DNA of 64,000 nucleotides, from NCBI GenBank assembly GCA_022432975.1, contig CM039502.1, positions 69,966,848-70,030,847 of the forward strand, read 5' to 3'. Source of the DNA: Begonia masoniana (taxonomy: Eukaryota; Streptophyta; Magnoliopsida; Cucurbitales; Begoniaceae). Positions 31,757 to 44,430 of this stretch are shown one piece after another. The notes under the pieces are model-generated. The model worked only from the letters and a program-made list of their open reading frames with translations. It had not been told where the DNA came from and ran no database searches. Each line of letters opens with the position of its first letter. Positions within the stretch are counted from its first letter, which is position 1. A program made the position numbers and the translations under genes.

Positions 31757-32752
31757 GATGAGTTCGCCGAAATCTGATATCCCGTTAAGATTTCTATTAT
31801 GGCAAGTGAAGATGAGATATGTGCTTGCATAGATATATGTAGATGATGCGTCGCTAGGAGTCGATATAATACCCATATCTTGGAGTGAAGAGAAAATTTA
31901 TGTGGATTGAAAAGTCTTATCTTTGATACGTGTACATTTGTCAAATCAGATTTTGCAAAACGTCTTAAATGAGAAATTTACAGTTGCATTGTGGTTAAAT
32001 TTGAATCAGCTAATGTATGAAGAAAACTCTGACTAGCAAGTTAAATTTGAAGTAGAGAATTTATTCTCATCAGTTGATAGAAGGTACTTCAATTTAAGAA
32101 TATTTGACCGTATTCAAGTAAATAGTTTTGGATTTGGAGACTATGAGATGCAAATATGATGAGAAAGATTGAAAGTTTGTGTCTTGTTATCAAAGTAGAA
32201 GATGAAACAGATCATTGTTTGATCATAGTTTCAAAGAGAAAGACTAGTTGTTCGGGGTAGAACACAATAGTCAAACAATATTGTTAATGACAATGTTCAG
32301 GGTTTGATAGGAGCTACTACTTTTGTCAAAAGAAGGTGCACTGAGTGCTATAAATTGTAGAATGATACTAGGAGAGAAGTTGAGAAGGAAAGAGAATCGA
32401 TGACTTCCGGTGAAGTTGTCATTGCAGAAGAAGAAGACCGTGGTGATAAGGATCTTCTAGTGTCTGAAGGAAACTAAAAGTCAAGCAATGATTGGATTAT
32501 AGATTCAACTTGTTCGTTTCATAGATATTTCAATTAAAATTGGTTTTTAATATATAAAACTGTGTCTAAAGGTCTTGTGTTGATTGATAATAACACAACT
32601 TATAAGATAGTTGATATTAGCACAGTTAGAATAATAATATTTGGTAGAGTTGCCAGGACACTTGATAATGCGCGTCACATTCTCAATTTGAAGAAGAATT
32701 TGATTTTGTTGAGTACTCTTGATTCGAAATGGTACAAATACACCACTATAGG
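31757..32752 (+). pseudogene. gag and protease remnant of copia 2
   Basis: Heavily mutated copia gag followed by a protease-like WIIDSTCSFHR and a pre-integrase segment ending LSTLDSKWYKYTT; many stops and frameshifts. The sequence is cut by the gypsy insertion at 32753 and continues at 38918. Confidence 0.7.
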
Positions 32753-34635
32753 TGTGACGACCCTTAATCCTATTCCCATAAATTCCCGTAAAATTTTTTT
32801 TCATTTTATAACGCTCATAAAGTTTTGACTTCTAAACTCTAAATTGAAGTCTCAGATTGTTAAAATTGTTTAAAATCATTTGAATAAAGCAATATATAAA
32901 ACTGAAGGAAACTACAAGGCAAAACAAAGCCGAGGACAAACCTGTCCGAAGCAAGAAACAGAAGGGGGCGATCGAGAGGCCCTTAAACAGCCAATCGATA
33001 GGCCCATAGACAACCGATCGACGCCCCTCTCTCTGGCGATCGATCGGCTACCGCTTTGGAATTATTTCCAGAGTGTAGCCTGAGAGAGCCGATCGTTCGC
33101 CCCTTTGCAAGCGAACGGTTGGGAAACTCTCTAGAAAACCAGAGGGTCTGGCGATCGATCGCCCCTCTTCTGACGATCGATCGCCCCTCTTCTAGCGATC
33201 GATCGGCTAGCTCTCTGGAATCCGAATTCCAGAGAGCTGCCCCTCCTTTTTTCCTCTTTCCCTTCACGCCCTGCACACACACACTTCACTATTTTTCCTT
33301 CCTTACCTTCATCCCTTCATCAATTTACCTCTAAACACAATTCATAACAAACACTTCAACGTAAAATGATTCATAGCCTCATTCGTTCCCCAATTCATCG
33401 ATCACTATAACACGACTCAAAGCGTTTAAAACAGAGTAAATTTCACGAAAATGAACTGCGTGGATCTATTTGAAAACTAACCAAATCCCTATGAAGTTTG
33501 ACAACCAAGCAGTTCCAGTATAAATTTTCAAAAGTATCAACGGCTAATCTATAAAAATTGGAAGCTAACAATTGTACGAAAGCTACTCAAAAGAAAACTC
33601 ATCCATAATTCATCAAAATAACTTCTTTAACATCGCAAACTCCCAACCGAACACTACATTGACCTAAATATACCATCTATACATTTTCTACCCATCTCTA
33701 ACCCAAAATACCTATACGTCGTTCCCCACGGGTCAAAAGTCGCTCGACTGCGCCAGCACACTCCCACGGGCCATCCTCCATCAACTGCTCATGCGTCGGG
33801 TGGAGGAATATCATCCTCACCTGTTTCGAAGTCACCTACACCATAGAATCATACATCATTTTCATTCTTTAGTCACATATCATGGGCGTGTCACCGGGGG
33901 TTTACTCTCACCAGATGGAAAGGGCACATCTGGTGGTTAGATAGCCCTTTTCATCTACCAGGGGGAAAACATGCTCCGCCTCTCAGGACAACCATGTCTG
34001 AACCCTACCCCGACATGACCGTAATAACATACATTCATATCTTTCTTTAGTCGTTTCTTTTCATGAAAACGTATGCAAAAATTCATTTTTCGTGCTAGTT
34101 CGTAAAACATGATGCATGGACATGAATTTGCATTAAAGTAAGAAAACATAAAGCAGTACATAAAAACTTAGGAAAACGTTCTAACATAACAATTTTACTA
34201 GACTACCCATCCAACCTACACACTAACAACACATCACCAAAGATCCTAAAACAATTTACTCTCGTATGGTGTAGGCCGGATCGGCCAAACAAGTCACGAA
34301 GACTTACTTCGCGTCTGTAGCACACCGAGCTCCGTCCATGAGCGTTGTTCACCTAAAACATTTCACAATACACGGCATTAAACCGAGCATAAATCATCGA
34401 ACTTTGAAATCTAACGGAACTCCTAGTTAAAGGAAATTTTCTAAAACTCTAATTTAACTCGTTGAGGCATTTTATCGAGCAATTCGTGCTCGTGAATCCT
34501 TAACCTCCATTAATGGAGTTTTCAAAACTTCCAACCACCCAAAATTCACATTAATGACCATTAACTCGCCCAACTACTTACAATGCTCACTAATACATCC
34601 ATCAAAGTTATAAATAGGGCAACCCTTAGCCGTTT

Positions 34636-35418
34636 CTAACATGACCCGACTAACTCTGGCACTAACCCCAATCTAGACAGACATGCGGTTGAAATAAAGG
34701 AGTGCGTAGCCCCCGTGTCTATCAGTGAGAATACCGCAACACCAGTGATTAAAATAGTACCTGCTATAACAGAAGGCTGAGCCTCGTCGTCGACATCACC
34801 AAGCTCGATAAAGGCAAAGATCCTTATCATGACTTTTCTCTGATCTTTGCCTGGCTGGTCTCTATTTACCTTCAGGCAGTCTCTACATAATGGCCAACCT
34901 CACCACATCGATAGCACATATTTTTGCCAAACCTACAATTGCCGCTATGTTCTTTTTGGCACTTAGGGCATAGAGGCTGTCGAGGAGCCTCCTGCACTTG
35001 CTTTCCTTTCCCCTGGTCACCCTTTCCATCATAAGGCCTTTTCACTCCACGTTGTTGTACTTGTTGTTGTTGCCCTCTCAGTTGCCAACACCGATTCTGA
35101 GGTCGAGGCTGAATTTCACGAAAAAAGTCCCTAGCAAGCTCTGTTGGTTTAATACATGTTAACTCTGCAGCTTCAAAGTTCAAAGCTCTTGCTGCGATAT
35201 CTGAATATGGTACGTCCAGAATCCCAGATACTATAATGTTCTTTCGAATCTCCGAGTTCAGCCTATCCATAAACTGGTGCACCTTATCTTTGTTATCGCT
35301 TACCAGGCGCGGTGCAAATCGTGATAAGGCCTCAAACTTCCTAATATATTCCGCAACCGAACCGGTCTGCTCTAGCTGTGTGAATTCCACTCTCTTTGCC
35401 GCTCTCACTGTACGGTTG
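34636..35418 (-). pseudogene. gag-protease remnant of the minus-strand gypsy element
   Basis: The gag portion reads RVEFTQLEQTGSVAEYIRKF...RFAPRLVSDNKDKVHQF and ends in a zinc knuckle CYRCGEVGHY whose last Cys is lost through a 1-nt frameshift. Just downstream, at 34830-34636, the protease motif [13 protein letters not shown] is intact. The N-terminus of gag is cut off at 35418 by the adjoining LTR, and the protease runs into LTR sequence at about 34640. Confidence 0.85.
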
Positions 35419-37579
35419 TGTAACACCTAGTTCCATTGAACCAATTTACCTTGTCAAAATAAAGTGTATAATTATGGGGGGGATTGTGAGAATTATTAAT
35501 TAGGGTAATGTGTGATTAATGTAAGGGCATTATAGTAATTAGCTAGTAATAAGGGAAAAACATATTTAAGGAAAGCGTTAATGCGGTAGCCGCCACTGTT
35601 CACCATTTCCCTTTTCAACTCTCAGCTCCTCAGCTCAGTAGAAAGCTTTAGGAGATTCCCCTTCGATTCCTCTAGCAATTTCTTCGACTTAGGTGAGTTC
35701 CTTCATTTTCCCTTAAGACTTGACGGTTAGTTAACCGAGGGAGTGCAATGTATGTGTTTCGGGAGCGCTGTGAATATGTGTAGTTTCGGGTTTAGTGCAG
35801 AATCGGGAATGCACGATGATCTGAGCTCCCAAGCTAATTTCCCTAGACTCCTGGTTAGTTTAGAATGAAGTTTAACTAATACATTGTCTACGATTTTAGG
35901 TTTGAGCAAAACCCGAAGTGGTTAGCAACCAAACAATTTCCAGGAATCCAAGTAAGTAAAGTTTGCTTGTGCCTTCGGGCCTACATCACAAAACATTAGG
36001 GTTTGTTTGCTGGAATGTATTGGTATGTCATGCATCATGTTTTCTAAAAGTATATGAAAATGAATTTGAATGCATGTTGGCATGGTAAGGATTGAACATA
36101 TTGAAACAGCTATGTGAATCAGTTTTACTATTAAGGGAAGTAATCCGCCCCTTAATGAGACAGTGGATATTTATACTTTGGGAGAGTTGATCCAACTTCC
36201 AATTTCACAGGGGGATCTGAACATGTGAATCAGATTTACTGTTAAGGGAATTAATCCGCCCCTTAATGAGTCAGTGGATGTTTATACTTTGGGAGAGTTG
36301 ATCCAACTCCCAATTTCACAGGGGGATCTGAACAGAAACGATGAATGAACAACTGAGATGAGAAAGTAAAAATTGCATGTTTAGGAATTCATAATTCAGT
36401 ATTTCATTTCATTACTACTTTACTTACTTAGCATTAGGCTAATAGATGAGTTTTGTGATGTAGGTGTTGAGGATACTGCAGGTGAATTTCCTGAATGCAC
36501 AGATGATTAGATGTGGTTGGAGGAGTACATTCATGTCTCGGCCTGGTAAACTGATGAGGCGGGTTAACTGATGTCAGCAATTGTGGGGGTTTAGTTGATA
36601 ATGATTTAATCTGAGTATGTCGAGTTTTCATGACAGTAGAGATTTTAATATTTTGATTACGTTTTGAGATTTACTGATACTAGTGATCTGTTGGGTTTTA
36701 AATGTTGGTTTTATTAGATTTGAACAATATAATGATTTGAATTGTTTCTGAATGGTCTTGGTGAAGTAAGTAAATTCCTTTCTGTAATTAGTGTTGTGTA
36801 TGTATAGCGAGAAGTAGTTTAAATGTTGTTCTGTTCTTTGTCGGTAGATGAAGTCTACCAGCAGATGTTGAGTTGTGTTGTTTATCGGATGATGTCTCAG
36901 TAAAGTCATCGGTACATAAAGTTTATTCTATCGGAAGATGTAGATTTTGCCCTACCGGTATGAGTGGGTATCATGTTTTGTCGTTTAGTAATCGGTATAT
37001 GTAGCTTGTTTTACCGGTGGATGTAGGAGGTGTTTTGTCGACTAGTGATCGGTGTATGCAGTTTATTTTGTCGGAAGAAAGGAAATGAGGAATTTTGTCG
37101 TTTAGCCATCGGTAGATGCGAGTCGCAAAACTTGTCGTTTTGCGATCGATTGATGTTGGATAATTGTTTTATTTGGCTGACGTCATCGGTAGATGCAGTC
37201 CACTGAGAAATGTCTTTTGTTTCCAACTCTTCTGGTCCACAGTCATCGGTAGAAGCCTTCTATTTGCTATTTCTGCTTCTTCCGTTGACTTTATTCATCG
37301 GCAGATATGTTTGACTTCTGTGACTTCTCAAGTATTTCATGCTTTAAACCTTATTTCCTATTTGCCGATTGTTTCTTAACATTTCAAACAATGTTTCGTG
37401 GTATTGTTTAACTCCATTGTTGTTCAAATGATTTCCGCTGCAAGCATTTAAATGTTTTGAAGTTTTAGAAAAATGTCAAACCCAGACTTTCAAGTGAAAT
37501 TTTAAATTTAGTTCAAAGTTTCTTAGTTAGGTTCGAGCTTTGTGTAACGAATCGGGTTCAGATAACTCGGGGCGTTATA
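35419..37579 (+). repeat. LTR of the TGTAACACC/GGGGCGTTA family, without target duplication
   Basis: 2161 bp, TGTAACACCTAG...GGGGCGTTATA, the same family as the solo LTR at 51348-53443. The left flank is GGTTG (gag) and the right flank ATTCG (LTR of the host element), so the flanks do not match. This suggests the LTR is a recombination product rather than a clean solo LTR. It contains two 111-bp direct repeats (about 36112-36330) with hairpins, a donor-like GTAAGT at 35952, and the acidic frame VEDTAGEFPECTDD (stop 36508-36510). Confidence 0.82.
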
Positions 37580-38917
37580 ATTCGCCTACAAAGGGGCGAA
37601 CGATCGGCTCTCTCAGGCTACGCTCTGGAAATAATTCCAGAGCGGCAGCCGATCGATCGCATAGCAAGGGCGTCACCAGGGGTTTACTCTCACCAGATAG
37701 AGAGGGCACATCTGGCGGTTAGATAGCCCTTTCCATCTACCGGGGGAAAACATGCTCCTCCTCTCAGACAGCCATGTCTGAACCCCACCCCGAACATGAT
37801 CGTAATTACATATATTCATATTTTTCTTTAGTCATTTCTTTTCATGAAAACGTATGCGGAAATTCATTTTTCGTGCTAGTTCGTAAAACATAATGCATGG
37901 ACATGGATTTGCATTAAAGTAAGAAAACATAAAGCAATACATAAAAACTTAGGAAAACGTTCTAACATAACAATTTTCCTAGACTACCCATCCAACCTAC
38001 ACACTAACAACACATCACCAAAGATCCTCAAACAATTTACTCTCCTATGGTGTAGGCCGAATCGGCCAAACAAGTCACGAAGACTTACCTCGTGTCCGTA
38101 GCAATCCGAGCTCCGTCACGAGCATTGTTCACCTAAAACATTTCACAATACACGGCATTAAACCGAGCGTAAATCATCGAACTTTGAAATCTAACGGAAC
38201 TCCTAGCTAAATGAAATTTTCTAAAACTCTAATTTAACTCGTTGAGGTATTTTATCGAGTAATTCGTGCTCGTGAATCATTAACCTCCATTAATGGAGTT
38301 TTCAAAACTTCCAACCCCCCAAAATTTGCATTAATGACCATTAACTCGCCCAACTACTTCCAATGCTCACTAATACGTCCACCAAAGTCATAAATATGGC
38401 AACCCTAGCAGTTCTAACATGATCCAGGCTATTTTGCAAAAATTCTAAACGAAACCCTAACCGTTTAACTTCGCGAAAACAGAAATCTAATGTTCGAAAA
38501 CTATAGTATCTTACCTAGGGTCGTGATGGAGAAGAAAACACGAGGGAAATTCGTCGATCGGAGGAGGAATCGCCGGCGACTTGAAGAAGGTGGAGGGGAA
38601 GCCAAAAATTGCCAGAGTGTTCTGGCGTTCGTGGGGGAGGAGAACTGAGGGGGGGGTGGAAAGGAGTTTTTGTGTTTTAACATAATTTGACTCGTCAAAT
38701 TACAAGTTTGCCCTTTTTGTTTAATTTTCTATTTGTCTTGTTATTTAACCATTGATTCGGTTTATTCAAGTTTTCTTATTTCACCAATAATTCTAATTTA
38801 TTGCTAGGAATCTGTTAAAACTTTCAGTTCAAAAAACAGACTTAATTTGACATATTTATAAAAATACCATTTTATATTGGAATAATAAAGTCCCGTAAAA
38901 CAGGGTGTTACAATAGG

Positions 38918-39550
38918 TGGAGTTGTGAAGATAATAGGAATACTCTTGTGGTGTTGAAAGGACACAAAAGATATTCAAATTTGTATAGGTTGCAAGGTTC
39001 TATTGTTATTGGTAATAAGGTTTCTATATGTGGTAACTCACATGCTAAAGAGTTATTTGTGATGACTCAAAAGAGGTCAAGTTCTTATATGAAGTTTAAG
39101 TTTGGATATGGATCTACATTAGAGTCAATATGTCATCTTAGATTAGATGTTTGGGGTGATGTCATCACCATATCATCACAAATTTTGTTTCACGTTAGAG
39201 TTCTATCGCAAAAGACAGATTCTAAGAGGAAGGTTAAACCTCTACAACGATATGGTGAAATTAGTTCAGTGGGTTAGGCGTTGCATGTGTTTGAGGATAT
39301 TGATTCAAGTGGGTAGTTTCAACATATTCAGATATAGTTAGTTATGATGATTCTGATAGTTTGATGATACCATAGAAGAAGATGTAAGATTTCTTATCGA
39401 ATATGTCTCTCAAGTTTAAATAGTGCTTAAACGTCGATATCAGTTGTTGAGATTGCACTTCAGGGGCATTTGTGTAAGAGGAGATTGTTTTTTTGCTGGA
39501 GTTTAGGAAGATATATTTATGCAGTAAAATTCGTATCAAGGTAGTGATTG
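38918..39550 (+). pseudogene. Pre-integrase/integrase start remnant of copia 2
   Basis: Continues the copia 2 reading after the gypsy insertion: VVLKGHKRYSNLYRLQGSIV, then a degraded integrase start (ESICHLRLDVWGD). From about 39340 only scrambled copia-like sequence remains before the 3' LTR. Confidence 0.6.
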
Positions 39551-39793
39551 TTAGAGTTCAATGTGACCCAAATTTTATTTGGGTCCAGCGGGTTGAGCAC
39601 TGCTCTGTGAATCTCATTTAGAGTTTTATTTTATAAGACCATGTAAGATAAAGTCTCAAAACTCACGGTTGTACTTCGATCGTGATATTATTCTTTGCCC
39701 GTGGTTTTTTCTCAAATGAATTTTTCTACATAAATCTAATCTCTCACTTTTGTATTTTATTTTTTGGTTGTCCTTTGATTTCTAAAACTATTA
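39551..39793 (+). repeat. 3' LTR of copia 2
   Basis: Starts TGTTAGAGTTCAATGTGACCC and carries ACTCACGGTTG and TGCCCGTGGTTTTT, shared with 30830-30900. The right end is only approximate. Confidence 0.65.
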
Positions 39794-40364
39794 AATAAGT
39801 AAATAACAACTTTGTTCTTGCTAAAGTAAGTCTTTATCATTATTATTATATTCAAGCCAAGTAACAACGAATATGTGTCATGATGAATTTGTTCATTTTA
39901 AACCATAAACTATTAGAATTAATCCATAATTTTATTTTTTATGATCTCAAAATCGTAATGTGATTAACGTCAAGATAAAGCAAATGTTAAACATAATGGA
40001 ATCAATTAAATGATCTTCTAGGTCACAATAGTTTCCTTTAAAGAAACCTCAACTCTATGTATTCTCTTAGCAGATGGGAAATTGATATAACAAAAATTAC
40101 CAATTATCTAAATGTTTGACCTAAGGACCATAATTTCATATTTATAATTTGTGAGTTGAGCTTAAGTTTGACATGTTATGTGACGATTATCTTATATTTG
40201 TTCACTTTGCTTCTTTGCCTCTTTTTTATGTAGTGATATGATGATGAATGATATCATGATTGATATTTTGCTATTTTACTGTGTAAAGTGGTATTATTCA
40301 CTTGTGATTAGTGCTGCTGCATAATTAATGACTATAACTTAAAATGATATAGTTTAGCTCATTT
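39794..40364. other. AT-rich intergenic region
   Basis: No gene or element end recognised. Confidence 0.5.
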
Positions 40365-40369
40365 GGTAT

Positions 40370-42507
40370 TGTCACGCCCCGTAGCGCACCGTTTTTACTT
40401 TGTTTTTACTTTAAAAGAGTTCACTTAAAATTTTGAAACCGCTTAATTGAAAACGTAAAGTGAAAGTGTTAAAATCCATAAGTATTCATTATAATCAAAT
40501 CAACAATTTTAAATAGTCATTTGAAAACACTACTTAACAAATTCATCCATAAACATAACAAAATAATGAGTGATATAAATCTCTTTTAACTTAGTTAGAA
40601 ATAAAACCCATGTTTTCCTCTTCATAGCCATTTAAATCGATATTTGCATTAATACCACATAACCTTGCCATGAGAGCACCTCTTCAACTGCATATTTCAT
40701 TTGTTTCCTTAATCGTATACATCATAAAGTTCACCACCTATATTACAAAGTTCAAACTATGAGGCTAACGTTAAGTAAAAGATGCATAAACTATCATGAA
40801 CATGTATGCAAATGCAATTTTTGTTAAAACAATCTTCTCGCAGTTCTTTCTCAATGGACCTTTATTTTTACTTTAGTTTCGATATACAGTTCATTTGTTG
40901 GACGTAATTCAATCCAGGGAAGCGAGAAGACACCTCATGATCCCGTCTTATGGGACAACCAACTCATAATCCTACTTCACAACAAAAGCTACGTTTATTC
41001 ATTCATTTTCTCATATTTTCGTCTTTTTGTCTGTCTTTCTTTGTTCTCTTTAAATCTTTTCTTAACATGAATTCTTTTTCATGATGCGTGAGTCATACAT
41101 AAATATACGATGCAAGACATAACATATCATCGAGTCAATTAATTTGTTTCTCTCTAATTAATAATAACATACTACGTATCATAAAAGCATCAATATTTTT
41201 ATATCTATCAAGTAATCAAACGAAGCATATCCTCTAGCGACATCATTGTTAACACAATAATATCATCTAGCAATACATCACAGTCAAAAGTCTAGACTAA
41301 AATACATCCTCGAGTGACATCATTGTCCCTATAATCTTAAAACATAATATAAATCATAAATCTCATTCTATTATAACGATTAAACAAATTTTCAAGTTAT
41401 TAATGTTATAACGTACTAACAAACAAGTCCTCATAGTCTTATCGAAATGAAACTACTTAATCTAGCACTTTGTGAAGCAGACCAACTGGTCAACGAATAA
41501 AATATCACTTACCTGGATTCCTTAAAGTGATAACAGTCGCTTCGCGATAATTATCCTTCTATTTAGATCGACCTATTCATAAAGATTCTCATGTATTATT
41601 ATTCTTGATAGATAGAAATTACGAATCTCGAACATTAGGAATCGAAACCCTAATCGATTTTGCTTACTCTTATGGTCATTCGGGATCGATGCCTAATCGA
41701 TTTCAATGTGAAATAGACTTAACTCGACAAAGCTTGAGAGAGGCTGGGAGGTGGCCTACTGCTCTAGGTCGAAATAATATGTTTTTAGGGTTAGGTTTTT
41801 GTATATATATGTGATTTTTTGCATCACTGGTCGACACTGCATTGGTTTTGGTTGATCGCTAGTTAATTCGAAATGCGGGAACGTCGTCTCGTTCTTCTTG
41901 TAATTCTTTTTCTCAGTTCGGTCGACTGCTCTTTCAAATTATCAACACTTCAACATTGTTGTTTTGTTGTTCGACCGGTGTTCGTACAAGTGTCAACCGA
42001 TTTAGAATATTCTCGAGAATATTTCCTTCGATTTTGCCTTTAATTTCTGCTCTTTATTTAATTAATTTCACAACACCTTTGCATCCTTGAATTTTATGAT
42101 AATAAGTCATCTCTTAAAATACTCCATTAGGAACAAAAGTAACTTCCATTCATATTACATTCTTAAACTCCCACAACATTAATTCACTTTCTTAACACTT
42201 TGTTAGAAACAAAAGTAGTTTCTATTCATAGTACATTCTTAAACTCCTTATAACATTAATTATTCGACGTTGAACATATCTTTATACGTAATGGGTTACT
42301 CTAACAAAGGTTCTCAACTTTACTTATTTAAGTAACCCTCCTTTAGATTAATTTTTTAATCCTTTTTACTTGAATAAATTCACACTTTCGCCCTCAAGTC
42401 ATTCAATTACCTTCATATCCACCTCATTGGTCGTGAAATGACTTACATAAAATAAAACATGTCATTATATGCAAGGCTAAGTGTTCCCAAAATTCATGGG
42501 TGTTACA
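40370..42507 (-). mobile_element. Solo gypsy-type LTR, TSD GGTAT
   Basis: 2138 bp, TGTCACGCCCC...GGGTGTTACA on the plus strand, flanked by GGTAT at 40365-40369 and 42508-42512. Read on the minus strand it has the CAG|GTAAGT donor (rc of 41507-41512) with a GACCAGTTGGTC hairpin just downstream, and the acceptor TATAG|GT (40738-40740) opening GELYDVYD-stop (stop 40709-40711). No coding interior remains, so it is a product of LTR-LTR recombination. Confidence 0.88.
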
Positions 42508-42512
42508 GGTAT

Positions 42513-42842
42513 GCTATTCTCTTCTCTTTCATTTATATCATATTATCTTGTTTAATATTTGCAATTATTTTTATTGATTAACTTATACCATTTTAGTCTC
42601 AATTGTATTTATTGTTTTTCAAATCTCTTTTCTTGGTGAAGTTTCTTTATTTGCTGAATTGATATTTCCGTTTCATACCTAGTCTAATGGGATTCCTATA
42701 GCTGGGTCTTTTAGAGAGGCATCATGGTCTCCATATAGCATTTGGGGGAGATGACTTCTTAAGATGAAGTTCTTCAAGGTTTTAGATTGAGAAGAAATGA
42801 GCAGATGTCGGAGATGAAAAATGGGGTCGCCAGAGGGGAAGG
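42513..42842. other. Spacer, no feature recognised
   Basis: AT-rich sequence between the solo LTR and the LTR of copia 3; no gene. Confidence 0.4.
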
Positions 42843-43424
42843 TTCTGGAAAAATAATAAATTAGGTGGTATAAAAACAATAGAAGCTGTGGTCTGAAAAT
42901 ACAATGAATATTTTCTAAACACTGAGAATTTTACATGGAAACACTAATGAGGAAAAAATCACATGAATCACGTCCAGAAAGATCTCACTATGAAAAGTAG
43001 GATTTTTAATATTTTTTTTGAATTTGAATATTTTAGAAAATATTCACTAAAAGAAATTCACAACTCTTAAATCACAGTGTGCACAAAAGCATCTCACCGA
43101 TTTTCCTTCGCATTCTTTCTTTTTCTCTCTCACAAAATTTCTTACCCTCTCTACTTCTTTATCTCCCTTTTCATTGCTTCTCTTCGAATTTCGAATACCA
43201 GGATGTAGAAGCTCTTTTGCACGTCCGTATTTATAAGCAAAGATTACAAAAGAAAAAAAAAATTTATTGTAGCCCACAAACAACTTAAAATCTTGTATCT
43301 TTCAAATTTCTTTTCGGCCATTCACATTCACTTTTCTTCTTCCTTCATTTGATGCCTCGACAATTATTTCTTCTCATTTGTTTCTTTGGCAAGGGGTCCC
43401 TCATCATAAAGGAGGGATCTCACA
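42843..43424 (-). repeat. 3' LTR of copia 3
   Basis: On the minus strand it starts TGTGAGATCCCTCC at 43424, preceded by CATCATAAGTCGAGATGAGAGAT, the counterpart of the end of copia 1 pol. The far end is approximate (about 42843). Confidence 0.75.
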
Positions 43425-43755
43425 AATCTCTCATCTCGACTTATGATGAGGTAGGTCAAAGTTCTTCTAAGCTTCTACAAAATTCATGTTTCCTTCTCTG
43501 CAAGATCTTTGTCACATCTTAGTCGTTTTCATCTGTGTAAAGTTTCGCAAGCTTTACTTTCTTTATGTCTAATGCATAAGGAATCCAACAATATCTGATA
43601 TCAATGTGTTTTGATCTCAAATGAAAGCTCAGATTCTTGCCAAATGAATAACACCTTGACTGACATAAAACAAGATACATTGTTTTATGACCCACATTTG
43701 TTAGAAATTTTTTATTTCATAAAATTTCTTTACATGCTTCTATAGTCGTAATAAA
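43425..43755 (-). pseudogene. RNase H end of copia 3 pol
   Basis: Minus strand: TTIEACKEIL, then CQSQGVIHLARI-like and the final HIDIRYHW region, with stops. It joins 49133 after removal of the insertion. Confidence 0.75.
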
Positions 43756-44223
43756 TGTAGGATCGATTTAATCTAAGAGGGAGAATGAATTAGATTAAAT
43801 TTTTTTTTGATTGAATACCAATATTTCTTAATTTATTTTGAATTTTCTAAAACTTTATAATGATCACAACTAATAAATTAAGAGATAGGGAGAGAAAGTG
43901 CAAACACTTTGTTAATGCGGTTCGACGAATATTGCCTACGTCTGTGCTTAGGCTCATTCTTGAAGATTCATTTCCAACTGAACTTTTCAATTTGATGGAT
44001 TGATGTAACGGTTTGAAAATATGTAGAACTCAATTTTAATAGTATTTTGAGGATATTTTGTGGAAATGAATGTAAAAATATACATTTTAATTTGTGGATT
44101 GATGAAAGGATAAATTAAGAGGCGAAATTTGACGAATTCATATATATTAAAAATATAAAAATTAAAACTAATTTAATTCGGTTAGATTAAAATTAAGAAG
44201 GATTAAAGGTTAATTAAGTTGGA

Positions 44224-44348
44224 TTTATGATAAAATTTAAAGGATAAGTAAGGTTTAAGGGTAAATTACCCTTAAACCTTACTTATCCTTTAAGGTTTAA
44301 GGGTAAATTACCCTTAAACCTTACTTATCCTTTAAATTTTATCATAAA
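44224..44348. repeat. 125-bp inverted repeat with a palindromic spacer
   Basis: The arms of 41 bases (44224-44264 and 44308-44348) are reverse complements, and the 43-base centre is itself a palindrome (AAGGTTTAAGGGTAA/TTACCCTTAAACCTT). The central unit is a direct duplication. Strong cruciform or hairpin potential. Confidence 0.9.
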
Positions 44349-44430
44349 AGTAAAAGGAGAAGTCAGATTTGACGATCCGTCCTTTAGGGAAAGTTGTTCA
44401 ATGCATCGAGAGGAGCGTTTTGGCATATAA

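Larger units (their letters stand above)
32753..38912 (-). mobile_element. Minus-strand Ty3/gypsy element, internally deleted, nested in copia 2
   Basis: Ends TGTGACGACCC...GGGTGTTACA with the 5-bp duplication ATAGG (32748-32752 and 38913-38917). On the minus strand the 5' LTR part occupies 38912 down to about 37580 and the 3' LTR part about 34640 down to 32753; gag and protease remnants lie between. Comparing the LTR parts (33886-34640 against 37668-38423) shows that each lacks what the other has. The left copy lacks about 490 bp of the LTR start and the right copy lacks over 1.1 kb of the LTR end. RT, RNase H and integrase are gone. A plus-oriented LTR (35419-37579) sits at the gag/LTR junction. 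The structure needs at least two deletions or recombinations after insertion. Confidence 0.85.
30770..39793 (+). mobile_element. Old Ty1/copia element (copia 2), split by a gypsy insertion
   Basis: Degenerate 5' LTR end (about 30770-30963) and 3' LTR (39551 to about 39793) share the blocks ACTCACGGTTG, TGATATTATTC and CCCGTGGTTTTT. A degenerate PBS (about 30964-30982, ATTAGAGTGAGG) follows the 5' LTR. Remnants of gag (from about 31757, LLWQVKMRYVLA), protease (WIIDSTCSFH at about 32490) and a pre-integrase segment (DNARHILNLKKNLI at about 32663) run up to 32752. They continue after the insertion from 38918 (VVLKGHKRYSNLYRLQGSIV). RT and RNase H are missing, so pol was deleted. The start of the 5' LTR is not resolved and no target-site duplication was found. 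Confidence 0.75.
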
